A stretch of 64,000 nt of DNA from Megascapheus bottae (GCA_024803745.1 JANJXV010000006.1:43749001-43813000); one strand, 5' to 3'; positions 1-11,188 are shown, numbered from the stretch's first letter. Numbers and translations are program-made. Notes: a model not told the origin generated them from the letters alone.

Positions 1-497
1 TAGGAATAAGAACAAGAAGGTTCATAGCAGCTTTTAAGAGGAGGAGATAGACGGCAGGGAACAGGTAGGTATAGGAGAGATCTCAAGAGAGAGAAAGGCT
101 AGAACAACAGCTTTAGTGCCAACTGAGTCTAACCTACAGCTCAAATCTGAGGCACAATACTGTAAACAAGACTAGCAGTTAAGTCAAATAAAGGCCATCA
201 ATCACTGAATAATGATTTCTCTTCTGCCACAGCTGAGGGCTTGGCATGTACACCATGAACTCTTTATTAGGAAGCTCATTTCACAGACGTGGAAACTGAG
301 GTTAAATACTTGGTAATTTTTAAGTACTAAATATTCCATGTATGCTACATGTATAAATAAGTTTGGCCATTTTTTTTCAGATAAACAAATGATTCAATCC
401 ATATGTACGTACTTTAAAAGACTAGTTCTGGCGCTCCCAAAAGACATGTCCTGATAAAATAAGATGTAGAAAATTGCAGGAAAAAAAAAAAACAAGT
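1..497. other. Unique non-coding DNA with one MIR relic
   Basis: No coding frame or gene signal seen. The only recognisable item is a short MIR-like remnant at about 258-330 on the minus strand, recognised from the segment around 'cagacgtggaaactgaggtt', which matches the usual MIR core in antisense. Confidence 0.6.
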
Positions 498-721
498 AGC
501 CTGGCACATTGGTTCATGCCTGTAATCCTACCCAAGAGGCTGAGATCTGAAGATCATAATTCAAAGCCAGCCAGTCTGTGAGACTCTAATGTCCAAGTAA
601 TCACTAGGTAACTGGAAGTGATGCTGTGGCTCTAGGGGTAGGGCAGTAGCCTTGAGCTGAAGAGGTCAGGGACAGTACCCAGGCTCAGAGCCCAAGCCCA
701 ATCACTGACCCCCAAAAAAAA
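498..721 (+). mobile_element. B1-type chimeric SINE (7SL-like left, tRNA-like right)
   Basis: The left half reads like a B1/Alu (7SL) monomer: 'ggttcatgcctgtaatcct', then 'gaggctgagatctgaagatca' shortened to its core, then 'caaagccagcc'. The right half carries a tRNA-like A box ('gctgtggctctaggggtagg') and ends in a short A run. This is the reference description for the B1-type copies listed below. The name B1-dID-like is my assignment from memory. Confidence 0.85.
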
Positions 722-979
722 GTATTCAAAGAGACTGTATCCTCACCAAAAATCTATGGAACATAGTAACCCAGGGGAAAAAAATGAATGTTGGTGAAAA
801 TTGATCCATTTGCCTTCCTCCTACCTGGCAATCATTGAGACACAAACTGACACTAAGACTCAATCCAAGTAGTACTTCACCATTTGCAGAAAATACAGAT
901 CAGCTGATGGCATCTGCATATGTGCACGCTCCAGATTCCTGTACAAGTTTATGACCCAAAACACTGGAATCCGACAAAC

Positions 980-1201
980 ATTGATCGTCCATGCCTATAA
1001 TTCTAGCCACTCAGGAGACAGATCTGAGGATCATGGTTTGAAGCCAGACTAGACAGAAAGACTCCTATCTTCAATGAACCAGCAAAAAAAAAAAAATCCC
1101 AAAGTAGAAGTTTGGCTCAAGTGGCAGAGCACCTACCTTCAGCAAAAAGCCAAATGAGAGCAAGACCTTCAGTTCAAGCTCCAATACTAGAATGAAAAAA
1201 A
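980..1201 (+). mobile_element. B1-type chimeric SINE
   Basis: Left half begins at 'catgcctataattctagcc'; an A13 run separates it from the right module, which has 'ggctcaagtggcagagcac' and 'cagttcaagctcc' (A and B box analogues). It ends in an A-rich tail that grades into a tetranucleotide repeat. Confidence 0.85.
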
Positions 1202-1205
1202 GTAA

Positions 1206-1264
1206 GTACATACATGCATGCATGAATGCATACATACATACCTATATATATGTATATACATACA
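1206..1264. repeat. Simple repeat (TACA/TGCA)n
   Basis: Imperfect tetranucleotide tract grown from the 3' tail of the preceding SINE, passing into alternating TA. Confidence 0.85.
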
Positions 1265-1269
1265 GACGT

Positions 1270-1494
1270 TTTTGTATGTGTCAGTCTTGGTTCTTGAACT
1301 CAGAGTCCGGTGCTATTTCTGAGTCCTTTTGCTCAAGACTTTATAACTAGAGTAACACACTTCAGTTTTTTAGTAGTTAATTTGAGATAAAAGTCTCAAA
1401 GACTTTCCTGCCTGAGCTGGCTTTGAACCTCCAATCTCAGATCTCAGCCTCCTGGGTAGCTAGGCTTACAGGCATGAGCCACCAGTTCCCAGCT
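1270..1494 (-). mobile_element. B1-type chimeric SINE
   Basis: Read on the plus strand as the reverse complement: 'gatctcagcctcctgggtag' and 'ggcttacaggcatgagccac' are the antisense B1 head; the antisense tRNA-like module lies at about 1280-1370. Confidence 0.85.
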
Positions 1495-1633
1495 TACATC
1501 TGGATTTTTATAACATCTCACCACTTTCGGTCCAAAGCCATGGTGATTTGTCTTCTAAGCCTTCCCAATGGCATCTTCACCCATCTCTGTGTCTATTGGG
1601 TCTATTCTCAACAGAGACAAGAACTGTCCTATC

Positions 1634-1849
1634 AAAAATGTAAGTCAGGGCTGGGAGTTTGGCCAAGTGGTAGAGCGCTTGCCTAGCATGCACGAAAACC
1701 TGGGTTCAATTACTTGGTCTCACATACATAGAAAAAAGCTGGAAGTGGTGCTGAAGCTCAAGTGGTAGAGCTCTAGCCTTGAGAAAGTCCAAGGACAGTG
1801 TTCCGGCCCTGAGCTCAAGCCCAAGACTGGCCCAAAAAAATGTAAGTCA
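1634..1849 (+). mobile_element. Dimeric SINE IDL-Geo with perfect TSD
   Basis: Element body is 1648-1835. Left ID-like monomer has 'ggccaagtggtagagcgctt' (A box) and 'gggttcaatta' (B box); linker 'cacatacatagaaaaaagc'; right tRNA-like monomer has 'gctcaagtggtagagctcta' and 'gagctcaagccc'. It is flanked by a perfect 14-bp duplication, aaaaatgtaagtca, at 1634-1647 and 1836-1849. The pair of pol III box sets per element is typical of all copies below. Confidence 0.92.
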
Positions 1850-2618
1850 AATTCTATCACACCTTTGGCCAAACTTTACTATCATTTTGCACAAGTAACA
1901 TCAGAAGTCCAAGAGTTAAGAACCTCACAAGGTCTTTATACATTTTTGAGTTGTTCTATCAACTTACCCCTCCTTTCTTGCTTACCCTTCTCTGACCACA
2001 TTAAGTTCTTTTCATCAAACACGCCAACCACACTTTGGAGACTTTTGTCTTGCTCCTCCGCTCCCTGCAAGGCTCCTAGACAAAAGCTAGGAGCTTTGGC
2101 CTCCACCAAAATGTTAACTTGAGAGGTTATTATCCCTGAGCAATTCATCTGAAATATCACACCTCTACACATAATACAATTCCCCTTCACCCCTCTAGCT
2201 TGCTTTATCCCAGCACATCCCTAGAAGGCTCTTGTGTGCTCTCTGGATGTTCCCTATATCTGAATGCCAACTCCAGGAGAAGACTTTCTCTATAACCTGG
2301 GTGGAAAGCTGGCCCATCCTTGAAGTAGCAAATGACTAGAAGCAAGAGCAGCTTGTCAGGCACTAGGCCAACATTGGGAAAGGATGCTGTGTGATGCAGA
2401 AGAGCTAACCATTGCATCCTGGCCAAGCAGTCTAGCTCCCATCTGTTTATGGAGTGAGACAGCAAAGACAGAGAAGAGACAGAAGGGGCTATGAGAGGTG
2501 GAATCTGTTCCTGGGAGTAATACACATTCAAGGCCCATGATTATCTACAAAAGGAGTCATGCCCCCAAACATCGTCCAAATGTTTTCCCAGTAACAAAGA
2601 CAAAAGTGAAGATAAAGT
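1850..2618. other. Unique non-coding DNA
   Basis: No gene or recognisable repeat. Minus-strand frames around 2205-2538 (about 108 codons) have no family resemblance, no splice context and low-complexity flanks, so I treat them as chance. Confidence 0.6.
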
Positions 2619-2830
2619 TGGGCACTGGTGGCTCACACCCATAGTCCTAGCTATTCAGGAGGCCAGCTCTGAGACTATGGTACAAAGCCAGCCTGAGCAG
2701 GAAAGACTTTGAGACTCTTATCTCCAAATAACCACAAGGAAATCAGAAGAAGTGGAGTTGTGGCTCTTGCTAGTCTTGAGCAAAATAGCCCAGGCCTTAA
2801 ACTCACGCTCTATGACATACAGAAAAAAAT
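2619..2830 (+). mobile_element. B1-type chimeric SINE
   Basis: Starts 'ggcactggtggctcacaccc', typical of the B1-type head here, with 'gactcttatctccaaataac' as the inter-module linker. The right module is degraded (its A box is cut short to 'gtggctcttgctag'). Confidence 0.85.
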
Positions 2831-2960
2831 AAAGTGAATGTAAATGTCTAAGGGGTTTAAACTGTAAGAAAATTTTCATCTTAAGCAATGTTCTCCAAAA
2901 GGTGAACATTAATAGTTTGGGGCATTTTCCTACCTTCAAAAACAATAACCCTATAAAATT

Positions 2961-3056
2961 AGTGCAATCATCATTTCCACTTAGAAAAAGGACAGAGGCT
3001 GAAAAAGGTTAAGTGACTCACTCAAGGTCATGAAATTGTGGCATTAGGATTTGACC
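2961..3056 (-). mobile_element. MIR remnant
   Basis: 'gaggctgaaaaaggttaagtg' followed by 'actcaaggtcatga' and 'ttaggatttgacc' matches antisense MIR ('ggttaagtaacttgcccaag' type core). Ancient tRNA-derived SINE, heavily diverged. Confidence 0.65.
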
Positions 3057-4744
3057 TTATTTCTTCTTTTGAAATACGTGACTTTTTCCATTGCTTATGT
3101 TGTGATTATAGAGAACAGCTTCAAAAAAAGAAAGGAAAAGAAAATAGTCTTTGAAATGAAGACCTAACTGAAGAAACATCTAAATTCAAACAATGATGAC
3201 TTGAAATTCTTAAGAAAACCAATGGTGGTGCTCTGACAATTCAGACCTTTCACACTGCAGACACTAATGAGGTGAACCCACACAGGCCTGTCTCCCAGGG
3301 CTTAGAGATCAGGACGAAAGTGGAAACAAACCAGATACACCAAACACAGCACTGTAGTGAGGGATACAGGGGCGCACCAGACTCATCATACAGGCACAGA
3401 GGCAGGACACCACCAAGAAAATACAGCCAGGCATTGCACATCATGCCCCAACTTCCATTTAAAATAAATTTATAGAAAAGCAAGTTGCATTATTTATCTC
3501 CAAGGTCATGAGACTGATTGGATTTATATTCAACCTTGATAGAGAAGAGTCAAGTTTTTGGTCATTTACTGAATCTATGTTCACAATATGCACTAGTGGT
3601 GACTTCAACAGAAGAGTATTAGTCATTTACAGTAATAATCAATAACTATCTTACTCATTACTTCATTATATTAATGTTTCATTAGTAACCAATGTAACAG
3701 ATACATTCTATGATGTAAACCACATTTATGATGTAACAAAAAATCAAAAACATATTTTCTCACCTTCAGAATCTTAAATCATAAGCTCTCCTTGTTTTTA
3801 AGTAGTTCTACTTCTCGGTAAGGTAACATTTAATAACAGAAAAGGCCATAAACAATGCAATTCATTTTATACCAGTTAAAGAATACTTGAGCATGTTTTC
3901 CAGAAATTTGATTACAGTGGTATGGATATATTTTTCTTACTCCTACAACCTATTTTCCATTCAGAGGAAGCCATTCCTCAGGCAGCTTTGCTTTCCATCA
4001 CCACAGGAGAATGTTCAGCATACAATGCCTCATAGAATACACACTTATATGAGAGAGAATCTTTAAGAAGATCTGGCTAGAAAGGCACACTTCTAAAAGC
4101 TTTAAGCTACTGAATGTCCCCACTATATGGGAAGTTGGAAAAGAAAATGCTTAATAAGGCCATCCATTAAGCATTTTTCTGCTTCTGTATGAGTTTACAG
4201 CTTATAAAATTCTATACAAGTTGAAATAGTTCTAAGAGGTTAACAAAATTCATATAATATGCACATAGTTTTGCACATAATATCAAAATCTAAGTCTTAA
4301 AAGAATTTTATTAAGACTAAAAATAATTAGAATAAAAACCAAAATAGAACAAATAATTTGTAAGGGAAGAGAGATAAACAGAATATCCCATCATGAAATA
4401 AGATACATTTAAACAAGATAGATTCAGAGAAAGGCAAAGATACCATAATTCTATTAGCCATTCTCTTTGCTGCCAATTTAGAAAGCACAATTATCCATTC
4501 CCATTTTAGTCTTCATATCTACACAAGGAAGAAAGAAAGGAAAGAAACCATCACAAGGTCACAAGACAGAAAGCCAAGCTATCATCGTCCAGTTGGTACA
4601 AGAGCAACCATGGAGCATCTATCAGAGTTCTACTTGCATAATCACAGCTGCACGGATGGCCACAGATTCATTCACACAAAACACAATTTGCTACACCCCT
4701 GATATGAAACAATGCCATGGATGAAGTGGTGACTAATGGATAGA
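3057..4744. other. Unique AT-rich non-coding DNA, repeat-poor
   Basis: About 1.7 kb without SINE or LINE-1. Overlapping open frames at 3250-3483 (77 codons minus, 67 plus) are in a slightly GC-richer patch but resemble no family I know. A perfect 12-bp hairpin lies at 4144-4177. Confidence 0.55.
4144..4177. repeat. Perfect 12-bp inverted repeat (hairpin)
   Basis: Arms aaaatgcttaat at 4144-4155 and attaagcatttt at 4166-4177, 10-base loop. Function unknown. Confidence 0.7.
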
Positions 4745-5030
4745 GAAAGATAAATATTGATTTTAAAAAAGCTGTCACTTCTTAGAGGGCACAAAGGACT
4801 CTGAAGACAGTAAAGCAGTGTGATGTGCTAAAGAAAGCTAGTGCTTGGGGAGGTAGAGAGGTGCCTTTTAGCCAGGGTACTAGGGAATATATTAAGCAAG
4901 TCAACATTTGACTAAGAAGAGGCCCAATAAGAAGATCTGCTGCAGAAAACATCTAAGGAAGGTGTAACAGTAAATTCAAAGTCTCGGAGAATATAACAAT
5001 AGATGGCTTCCACGGAGAGACCTCAGACTT
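4745..5030 (-). mobile_element. LINE-2-like remnant
   Basis: The run 'gcttggggaggtagagagg', 'aacatttgactaagaagagg' and 'gaagatctgctgcag' follows the order of the antisense LINE-2 3' region as I remember it. Diverged; boundaries approximate. Confidence 0.5.
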
Positions 5031-5137
5031 GCAGACTTTGGATGTGGTCAACACAACCCTGAACAATGACTAACAATTCTGGGTCCTGAGGGTACATGAT
5101 GATAGGAATGCAATAGCTAACTAAACACTGCAGTGGA

Positions 5138-5454
5138 TTTTTTTTTTTTGCTTTATTTTTTGTTTTTGTTTTGTCAGTCATGGGATTTGAAATCCGGGCT
5201 TGGGTGCTATCCCTGAGCCCTACAGCTCAAGGCTACCACCCTACCCCTTGGCCTGGGTGTTATCCCTGAGCTATTCAGCTCAAAGCTATCTCCCTACCCC
5301 TTGAGCCACAGTGCCACTTCCAGTTTTCTGGTGATTAATTGGGGGTATGAGTCTCACAGACTTTTTAATGCCTAGGCTGGCTTTAAACTTTGGTCCTCAG
5401 TTCTCAGCTTTCTGGATAGCTAGGATTACAAGCATGAGCCACTGGGCCCAGCTT
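5138..5454 (-). mobile_element. B1-type chimeric SINE with duplicated right-module segment
   Basis: Antisense copy. The part of the right module reading 'tgggtgctatccctgagccc' occurs twice in tandem, at 5199-5250 and 5252-5303 (about 52 bp each, clearly homologous but diverged), so the element is longer than its relatives. The antisense B1 head ends at about 5454. Confidence 0.85.
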
Positions 5455-6370
5455 GCAGAGGATATTTTAATGCATAACAGATATCCAAGTAGAGATAACA
5501 GACAAGACAGTTGACTGTGAACCTTAGTTCACAGAGAGATCAAGGCTGGAGTGAAAGATATCAGAGATCACAATCTTATAAATAATCTTTGTAGTCACGG
5601 ACTAGATAGCTAGATTGCTTAAGGCAAAATATCTAGATGAAAAGGGAGCCAAGGACAAAAGCTTACACTATTCCTACCCTTGTAGAGAAAGAGGCAGTAG
5701 AAAGAGATACTTATGAAAAAATGGGACAGTAGTCTAAAAATTTGGTAGACAGGATAGAGTTAACAAGGAAGTATAGAGTAGATCAAGAAGACAGGTTAAA
5801 GGGGGTAAAATAGTCATCACAGATAACTGGAATAGGAATGGAGGAAAGGATGTGTCATAGTTGATATTATAGCAGTGATTCTGATTATGCTACTATCTTC
5901 GAAATAGTCAACTATGGGAATTTTGAGGGTAGATACTTGAAGTTTAAAAAGATAATACTATGTTAAGTCCATCTTTTTAGAAGAGGGACACTGGATTGTG
6001 GGAGCTTTAGACCATATACTCTGAGACAGGAGAAAAGCCAGTCAGGAGAAATGCAATGGATACCAAGGAGGTGTGAGGTAGGGAGTCTCCAGAAGAAATG
6101 GAGAAGCACATAAGCAAAAGGTCAGGAAGCAGTATTTAGATAATGGCACGTTTAAAAGAGTGGTTTGGGAGCGAGTGAAGGTATCGATGTTGATTTTAAA
6201 CAGCAAATCCTGAACATGTTGGTCTCATATCGTAAATATAATTTCTAAATAACCTGAAAGGTTATTTTATTTTTTTTCTGGTTGTTTGTTGATATTTACC
6301 ACATGAGGAAGTAAATAAGACATCAAAAGTAACTAGCTCATTTAAAATAAACAATAATAGATCTAGGACA
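5455..6370. other. Unique non-coding DNA
   Basis: Purine-rich, no gene, RNA or repeat that I recognise. Confidence 0.55.
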
Positions 6371-6456
6371 AGGGCTGAAGGTATAACTTAGTCACAGAGT
6401 ACTCACCTAGCATATATAAGACCTTAGGTTTAATCCCCACCACCAGATACAGAAAA
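6371..6456 (+). mobile_element. ID-type tRNA-derived SINE monomer
   Basis: 'gggctgaaggtataacttag', 'actcacctagcatatataag' and 'ggtttaatccccaccaccag' follow the ID element order (A box, anticodon-arm region, B box). Diverged, no clean TSD. Confidence 0.7.
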
Positions 6457-6731
6457 GATTAATCCTTTACATGTGAACTTGGTATCCTTATTTTTAAAAA
6501 TTAGCATTCCCTTTGGAAAAAACTGAACAAAAGGCATTGCTGTACTTTTTATAAATCTCTTCAATGTCTAACCTAAAAAAATAGCAGCTACAATCTCCGA
6601 TATGTATAGATAAGAAGGCCAAAATGAAAACAGATAATTGTGCTTTCTCTATTGGCAGCAAATACAAAAAAAAAACAGAACTATATAATTCCTCAATGAG
6701 GGTTGTGGGGTTTTTACAATAAGCAAAACAT

Positions 6732-6884
6732 AAAAACTGAATATTCTTGGGGGAGGGAAATGGGTACCAAGACATGTGAAAGGGTATCAATGTATGTGAA
6801 TTAATGCACCTTCTATCTGGCAAATATCATGTAACCATTTTACTAATTACAATAAAAAAATTTTAAAAAAAACTGAATATTCTT
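6732..6884 (+). mobile_element. LINE-1 3' end, severely 5'-truncated, perfect TSD
   Basis: Only about 119 bp (6749-6867) of the LINE-1 3' UTR: G-rich 'gggggagggaaatgggtacc', 'gtgaattaatgcacc', then the terminal 'aattacaataaaaaaa'. A perfect 17-bp TSD, aaaaactgaatattctt, lies at 6732-6748 and 6868-6884. Confidence 0.9.
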
Positions 6885-6979
6885 TCCAGATGTCTTACAA
6901 CTGCATGAATTAATACTTAATAAATAGCAACACAAAATTTTACAAAGTTAGTCAAAACCATCATTATCTGATGCTCAAA

Positions 6980-7062
6980 TTAGCAATTCTATAAGGAAGA
7001 CCGGGCAAGAGAAAATAAAATAGCAAAATGACTTGTCCAAGGTCACATGCCTGTGAGTGGAA
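6980..7062 (-). mobile_element. MIR remnant (weak)
   Basis: 'aatgacttgtccaaggtcac' and 'tgcctgtgagtgg' match the antisense MIR core. The upstream part is eroded. Confidence 0.5.
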
Positions 7063-8009
7063 GAAATGGAAATAGTTTCTCTCAGAGCACTTCCATGACT
7101 TCACACAGATTATTACTAATAGTGATTAATGCAATGGAAAGGATTCCAACTCTCCAAACTTACCACATCACATACTTATAATATAGTGAGCCCTGTTCAA
7201 GAAAGAAGGCCAATTATGAAAGCCCTTTCCAAATCATATGATCAAATAAAACCAAAAAAATGTATGTCACTACTCAGAAGGCCTTAGAAAATACAGTTTG
7301 ACCTCTATTGCCCCTTTATAATACTTATGCTTTTGATGCTCTTCATTTCAATGACTCTTGAAAGCAAACAGGCCAGAAATCCAGACACAAAGTTATATAG
7401 CCACTGGAAATGTTATCCATCAGTTTCAGGGGAGAAACTGAAGGTAACCAGTCTTCTCTGTACAAGAGCAGGCTGAAAATTCCAAATGACTTCCATGTCA
7501 TGATTTTGAAAATCAGAGCAGGTCAAGTAGTCAATAAAGTATCTGAAGATTAACAGGGAAGGTAGACCAGTGGTCAATGAAAGAAAGAAAACAAAGTCAG
7601 ATAAAGTTCAGCACCTATGGAAAAAAAAAAGTTCAACTAAGGAGAGCAGTTCTCTTGGAATTGAAGGAAACCCAGGTTAGGGTCCAGTTCAGATAAGCCT
7701 GACCCTGAACCACTTCTAAGAATCCACAAGATGTTTCAGAGAACTAAGTGAACAAGATAAAGAGACATGATATCAGAGAGCATGATGAGCATGAGGAAAA
7801 GAGCACTAAGTAATTTTTTAAAATGAAGATAAAAGAAACAGCCCTTCATTTTCATTAAAACTTACATTTTAAAAAGAGAAACCATGCAGGCAAAGCAGGT
7901 AATGACTCTTAGGACATAGTTACTAAGGGATTTTAAGATCACCATGTTAAGCTTTTTTAAAGGTTGTTTACAAATATAATTTCTCTTGTGATAAAGAAAG
8001 ATTAGGGAC
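7063..8009. other. Unique AT-rich non-coding DNA
   Basis: Nothing recognised on either strand. Confidence 0.55.
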
Positions 8010-8055
8010 CTCAATTTATTTTTAATTTAAATTTTATTGTAAAGGTGATATGCAA
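8010..8055 (-). mobile_element. Tiny LINE-1 3'-end fragment
   Basis: 'tttaatttaaattttattgt' followed by 'aaaggtgatatgcaac' resembles the antisense LINE-1 terminus seen at 26.54 and 47.97 kb. It abuts a plus-strand LINE-1. Confidence 0.45.
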
Positions 8056-8612
8056 CCATGGAATTCTATGCTGCCATCAGAAAGACTGACATTGCCACAT
8101 TTGTAAGGAAACAGAAAGACTTAGAAAAAATCACATCAAGTGAAGTAAGCCAGACCAAAAGAAATACAGGCTCCATGGTTTCCTTCATTTGTAACAATTA
8201 GTATACATTTAGGATTTTCCTAACAGAGGATCATAATAGCTCAAAAGCTATGTGCATATGTCCATATAGGATGAAGCTAAGTGAAATGAACTCCAGGATA
8301 CAGATATGGAAACAAGAGGTTTATCTTTGTGATTGTTGTTCTTAATGTACGATGTGAAGCTATTTGTTTTCTCTTCATTTCCCCTTAAGGTTTAATCTCT
8401 TGTTGTTACTGCATCTGCCTTTGTTACCTGATATATTGTATATACGCTTACTTGTTTATTTGAAAGGGAAGGTAAGGGAAAAACAAGATGAGTGGGAGGG
8501 GGTGGGGGAAAGGAAATGTGGGAAAAAACATGGGAAGGGGTAACAATGTTCAAGAAGTAATGTACCCACTACCTATACCCTCTGTACATCACCCTAATAA
8601 TAAAAGTAAAAA
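8056..8612 (+). mobile_element. LINE-1 3' end (ORF2 tail plus 3' UTR)
   Basis: Begins in the last 47 codons of ORF2 and runs through the 3' UTR with its G-rich polypurine tract (8488-8530) to 'ctgtacatcaccctaataat' and an A-rich tail. 5'-truncated; no promoter or ORF1, so not autonomous. Confidence 0.9.
8058..8201 (+). pseudogene. LINE-1 ORF2 C-terminal remnant, in frame to its stop
   Basis: Forty-seven codons starting at an internal methionine (MEFYAAIRKTDIATFV...) and ending at TAG 8199-8201. This is the extreme C-terminus of the LINE-1 endonuclease/reverse transcriptase protein, downstream of the cysteine-rich motif. Neither catalytic domain is present, so no product is expected. The reading frame is unbroken over this short stretch and gives the natural ORF2 stop for this LINE-1 family. 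Confidence 0.8.
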
Positions 8613-8917
8613 AAGAGCTTTATATTATGTGATTGTTGTTCTTAGTGTACTATGTTATTTCTTTTCTCTTTTGCTGCCCTTTGGTTAAATTCATATTGTT
8701 ACAGGATCTGACTTTGTTACCTGGTATATTGTATATACATTTATTGGTTGATTTGAAATAGGAAAGAGAAGGGGGAGAACAAGATGATTGGAGGGGTGGG
8801 GAGAGGGAAATGGGGACAAAAACATGAGAGGGGGTGTCAATGTGTGAGAAGTGACATACCTTCTGTCTGTCAAAAGTAACTGTGACCCCTCTATACATTA
8901 CAATAAAAAAGTTTTAA
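8613..8917 (+). mobile_element. Second LINE-1 3' end in tandem
   Basis: Homologous to about 8330-8612: 'gattgttgttcttagtgtac', 'acctggtatattgtatatac', polypurine tract at 8765-8820, then 'ctatacattacaataaaaaa'. It lies head-to-tail after the first copy, so it is either a separate insertion at the first tail or a local duplication. Confidence 0.9.
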
Positions 8918-8924
8918 AAAAGGT

Positions 8925-9880
8925 GTATACCCAAGGGTTACAGGTAATGAATATACTTACTTCCTTTTAAATGGCTTGATTGCTTCCCTCATTGTCTCCC
9001 AGTTTTCCCCCTCAAGTAGTGTAGTTCATTTCCAGCACAATGTCTAGGGGGGGTTTCACTGTTGAGCTGGTTCACCCTCTGTCTCACTGTTTCTGTGCTT
9101 TCCCTTCTCTCCCCAAATTAGATAAATTTATATACAAGAAAAGGGATACAGAAATCAAAAAAACAGGGACAGAAGGGAATAAATCAAACTAAAAAGGAAA
9201 GAGGAAAAAGAATCATGAACAATATAATTTTTAAAAAGAACCCTTTTACTTCCATTTCTTGGAGTTCCTTTCAATAAGCATCATCTTGTATGATCTTATG
9301 CATATACTTATTGAACCCTTGCAGTCCTCTCCTAAGAATATCCTCCTTTGTTCTAACTGCTTGAATGTTTAGATTGCTATTTTATTGATCATGCCTTGGT
9401 GTAATTATTTGTCTTTTTAGTGTCCATTGAATTTTCTTGTAGATTTATAGGCATATTCAGGTTATTACAAATGCGGGAACCCACAAAGCCTATGCTTCTT
9501 TGGGTCGAGCTTACTTTGCTTAGTATTATTGTTTGTAAGTCTTTCCATTTATGAATGGGTCAGTGTCATTTTTTTTCTGATGGAAGTATAGAATTCCATT
9601 GTATGTATATAAACCATATTTTCTTTATCCATTTGTTCACTGAAGGGGCATCTAAGTTGATTCCATATCTTGGCTTTGGTAAACAATACTGCAATGAATA
9701 TGGTCATGCTGGTAGCTTTAGTGTGGCCTGGTTCATGGTCAATTGGATAAATGTCCAGAAGTAGGATTGCTGGGTCATAGGGGGGCTCTATGTTTAGTCT
9801 TTTGAGGAACCTTTCTAGTGTGGTTGAATAAGTTTACATTCCCACCCACAATATAGTAGCGGTCCCTTTTGGCCACAGGG
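8925..9880 (-). mobile_element. LINE-1 of an older subfamily (3' UTR and ORF2 end)
   Basis: The antisense 3' UTR (8925-9470) differs from the short-UTR copies and is longer. The ORF2 C-terminal region follows in antisense (9480-9880), recognisable by 'gaattccattgtatgtatat', 'ggattgctgggtcatagggg' and 'cccacccacaatatagtagc'. Many substitutions and frame breaks, so older than the copies at 16, 37 and 63 kb. Confidence 0.85.
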
Positions 9881-9974
9881 GATATACATTTAAATGTAAA
9901 GCTTTTCAGCTAAATTTTACTGAACATTCCTCTTGAGTTAACTGTGTCCTTTATTCAAAAGTACTGCAAGGCAA

Positions 9975-10345
9975 TAGCTATGTACATCTGATCACATAAA
10001 ATAATATTTATCAAAATGAACTCTAGGAGGTAGAAACAGTCATTTTGTTTGAGGTTTTTTGGCTGACATTTTTGTTTTCATTTTCTTGTATTGTTTTGTT
10101 CATTTATCTGTCTTTGGAAAGATAAGAGAGCACAGAAAAGGTGGGACAAAGGTGAACAAATACAGCAGTGATGTTCCTTAGGCACTATGTTGAAAATGAA
10201 CTATACAACTTGTGGGTGGAGGTGAGAGGAAAAAACTGAGAGAGAGCTAGGGAAGGGATGAAAATGTTCAAAATGAAATATACTCTTTATCTGACTTAAG
10301 AACTGTAACCCCTCTATATATCTCCTTTACAATGACAATTTAAAA
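9975..10345 (+). mobile_element. LINE-1 3' UTR fragment, older subfamily
   Basis: 'caaaatgaactctaggaggt' aligns with the 8.3-kb copy; the end reads 'aactgtaacccctctatata' then 'aatgacaatttaaaaaaata'. Diverged. Confidence 0.75.
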
Positions 10346-11188
10346 AAATACTATGTGGTTTACCAAGGAACAGTCCTCACTGGATCTGTGATGTTGGTCC
10401 TTGAGATTCACATGAAGCCGTTCTTCACTTCCTCCATAACCTAGGTACAGGTCCAGAAAGTTAGCCTGAAATCACCGAACTTAAAATGGCAATCACTTCC
10501 TATAAATTAATCCTGTGCAATATAGCAATCATATTTCCCATTTTGTCTTTTTTTGGAAGTACTGGAAAAGAATGTTCAGTGACTATCTAAAAGAGCCTCT
10601 GGGAAGACTGGCTCATTTGTTGTGTGGGAAAATAAAATAAGAGGTGTCTAGACACAGAAATTCCTGTTCAGATCCTCTTCCCATAACTCAGGGTCTCAGG
10701 CATTCTCATTTATTCAAACTTGACAGAACTCAGCCCTCTGTGTTGCAAGTTATAGAAATTAGACTGACCAGTAAGGTTCAACGGACCCAAATTTGATTTG
10801 ATTGAGCAGGATTGAAACCAGACATGACTAAAGGAAGTATGGCTGCCAGAACATTCCTCTGGTTGCTGAATATGTTTGAATGGACATTTCAAATCACTGT
10901 AGTTTCACAGATTAGTCTTGGAAAAAAGTATCCTCGCCGATCAACTAAACACAGACATACTTAAGACAGAGATGCTTAAACCTATGGGGAGGTGAGCTAA
11001 GAAGACACATCCCAAAGCTTTCAAAGAATTGAGATAGGAAACATGTCAGGTCACATTCATGCCAAAACCAAGGCAATAATTTACTCAGTAGTTTTCATGG
11101 ATGTAAGATTTGGACATAGAAACACTCCAGATACTTGTGTGGCTATTAAGACACAGCTGATTATCACCTGAAAAACTGTCTGACCATC
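10346..11188. other. Unique non-coding DNA
   Basis: No gene or repeat recognised. Confidence 0.55.

Noticed and set aside
1205..1264. CRISPR-like spaced repeats
   Set aside because: It is a tetranucleotide simple repeat; no regular repeat-spacer layout exists anywhere in the window and the organism is a mammal.
1648..1730. tRNA-like A and B boxes that could be called tRNA genes (also in every IDL-Geo and ID copy)
   Set aside because: They lie in SINE bodies with A-rich tails and TSDs, no cloverleaf with intact acceptor pairing is evident, and the same sequence recurs many times.
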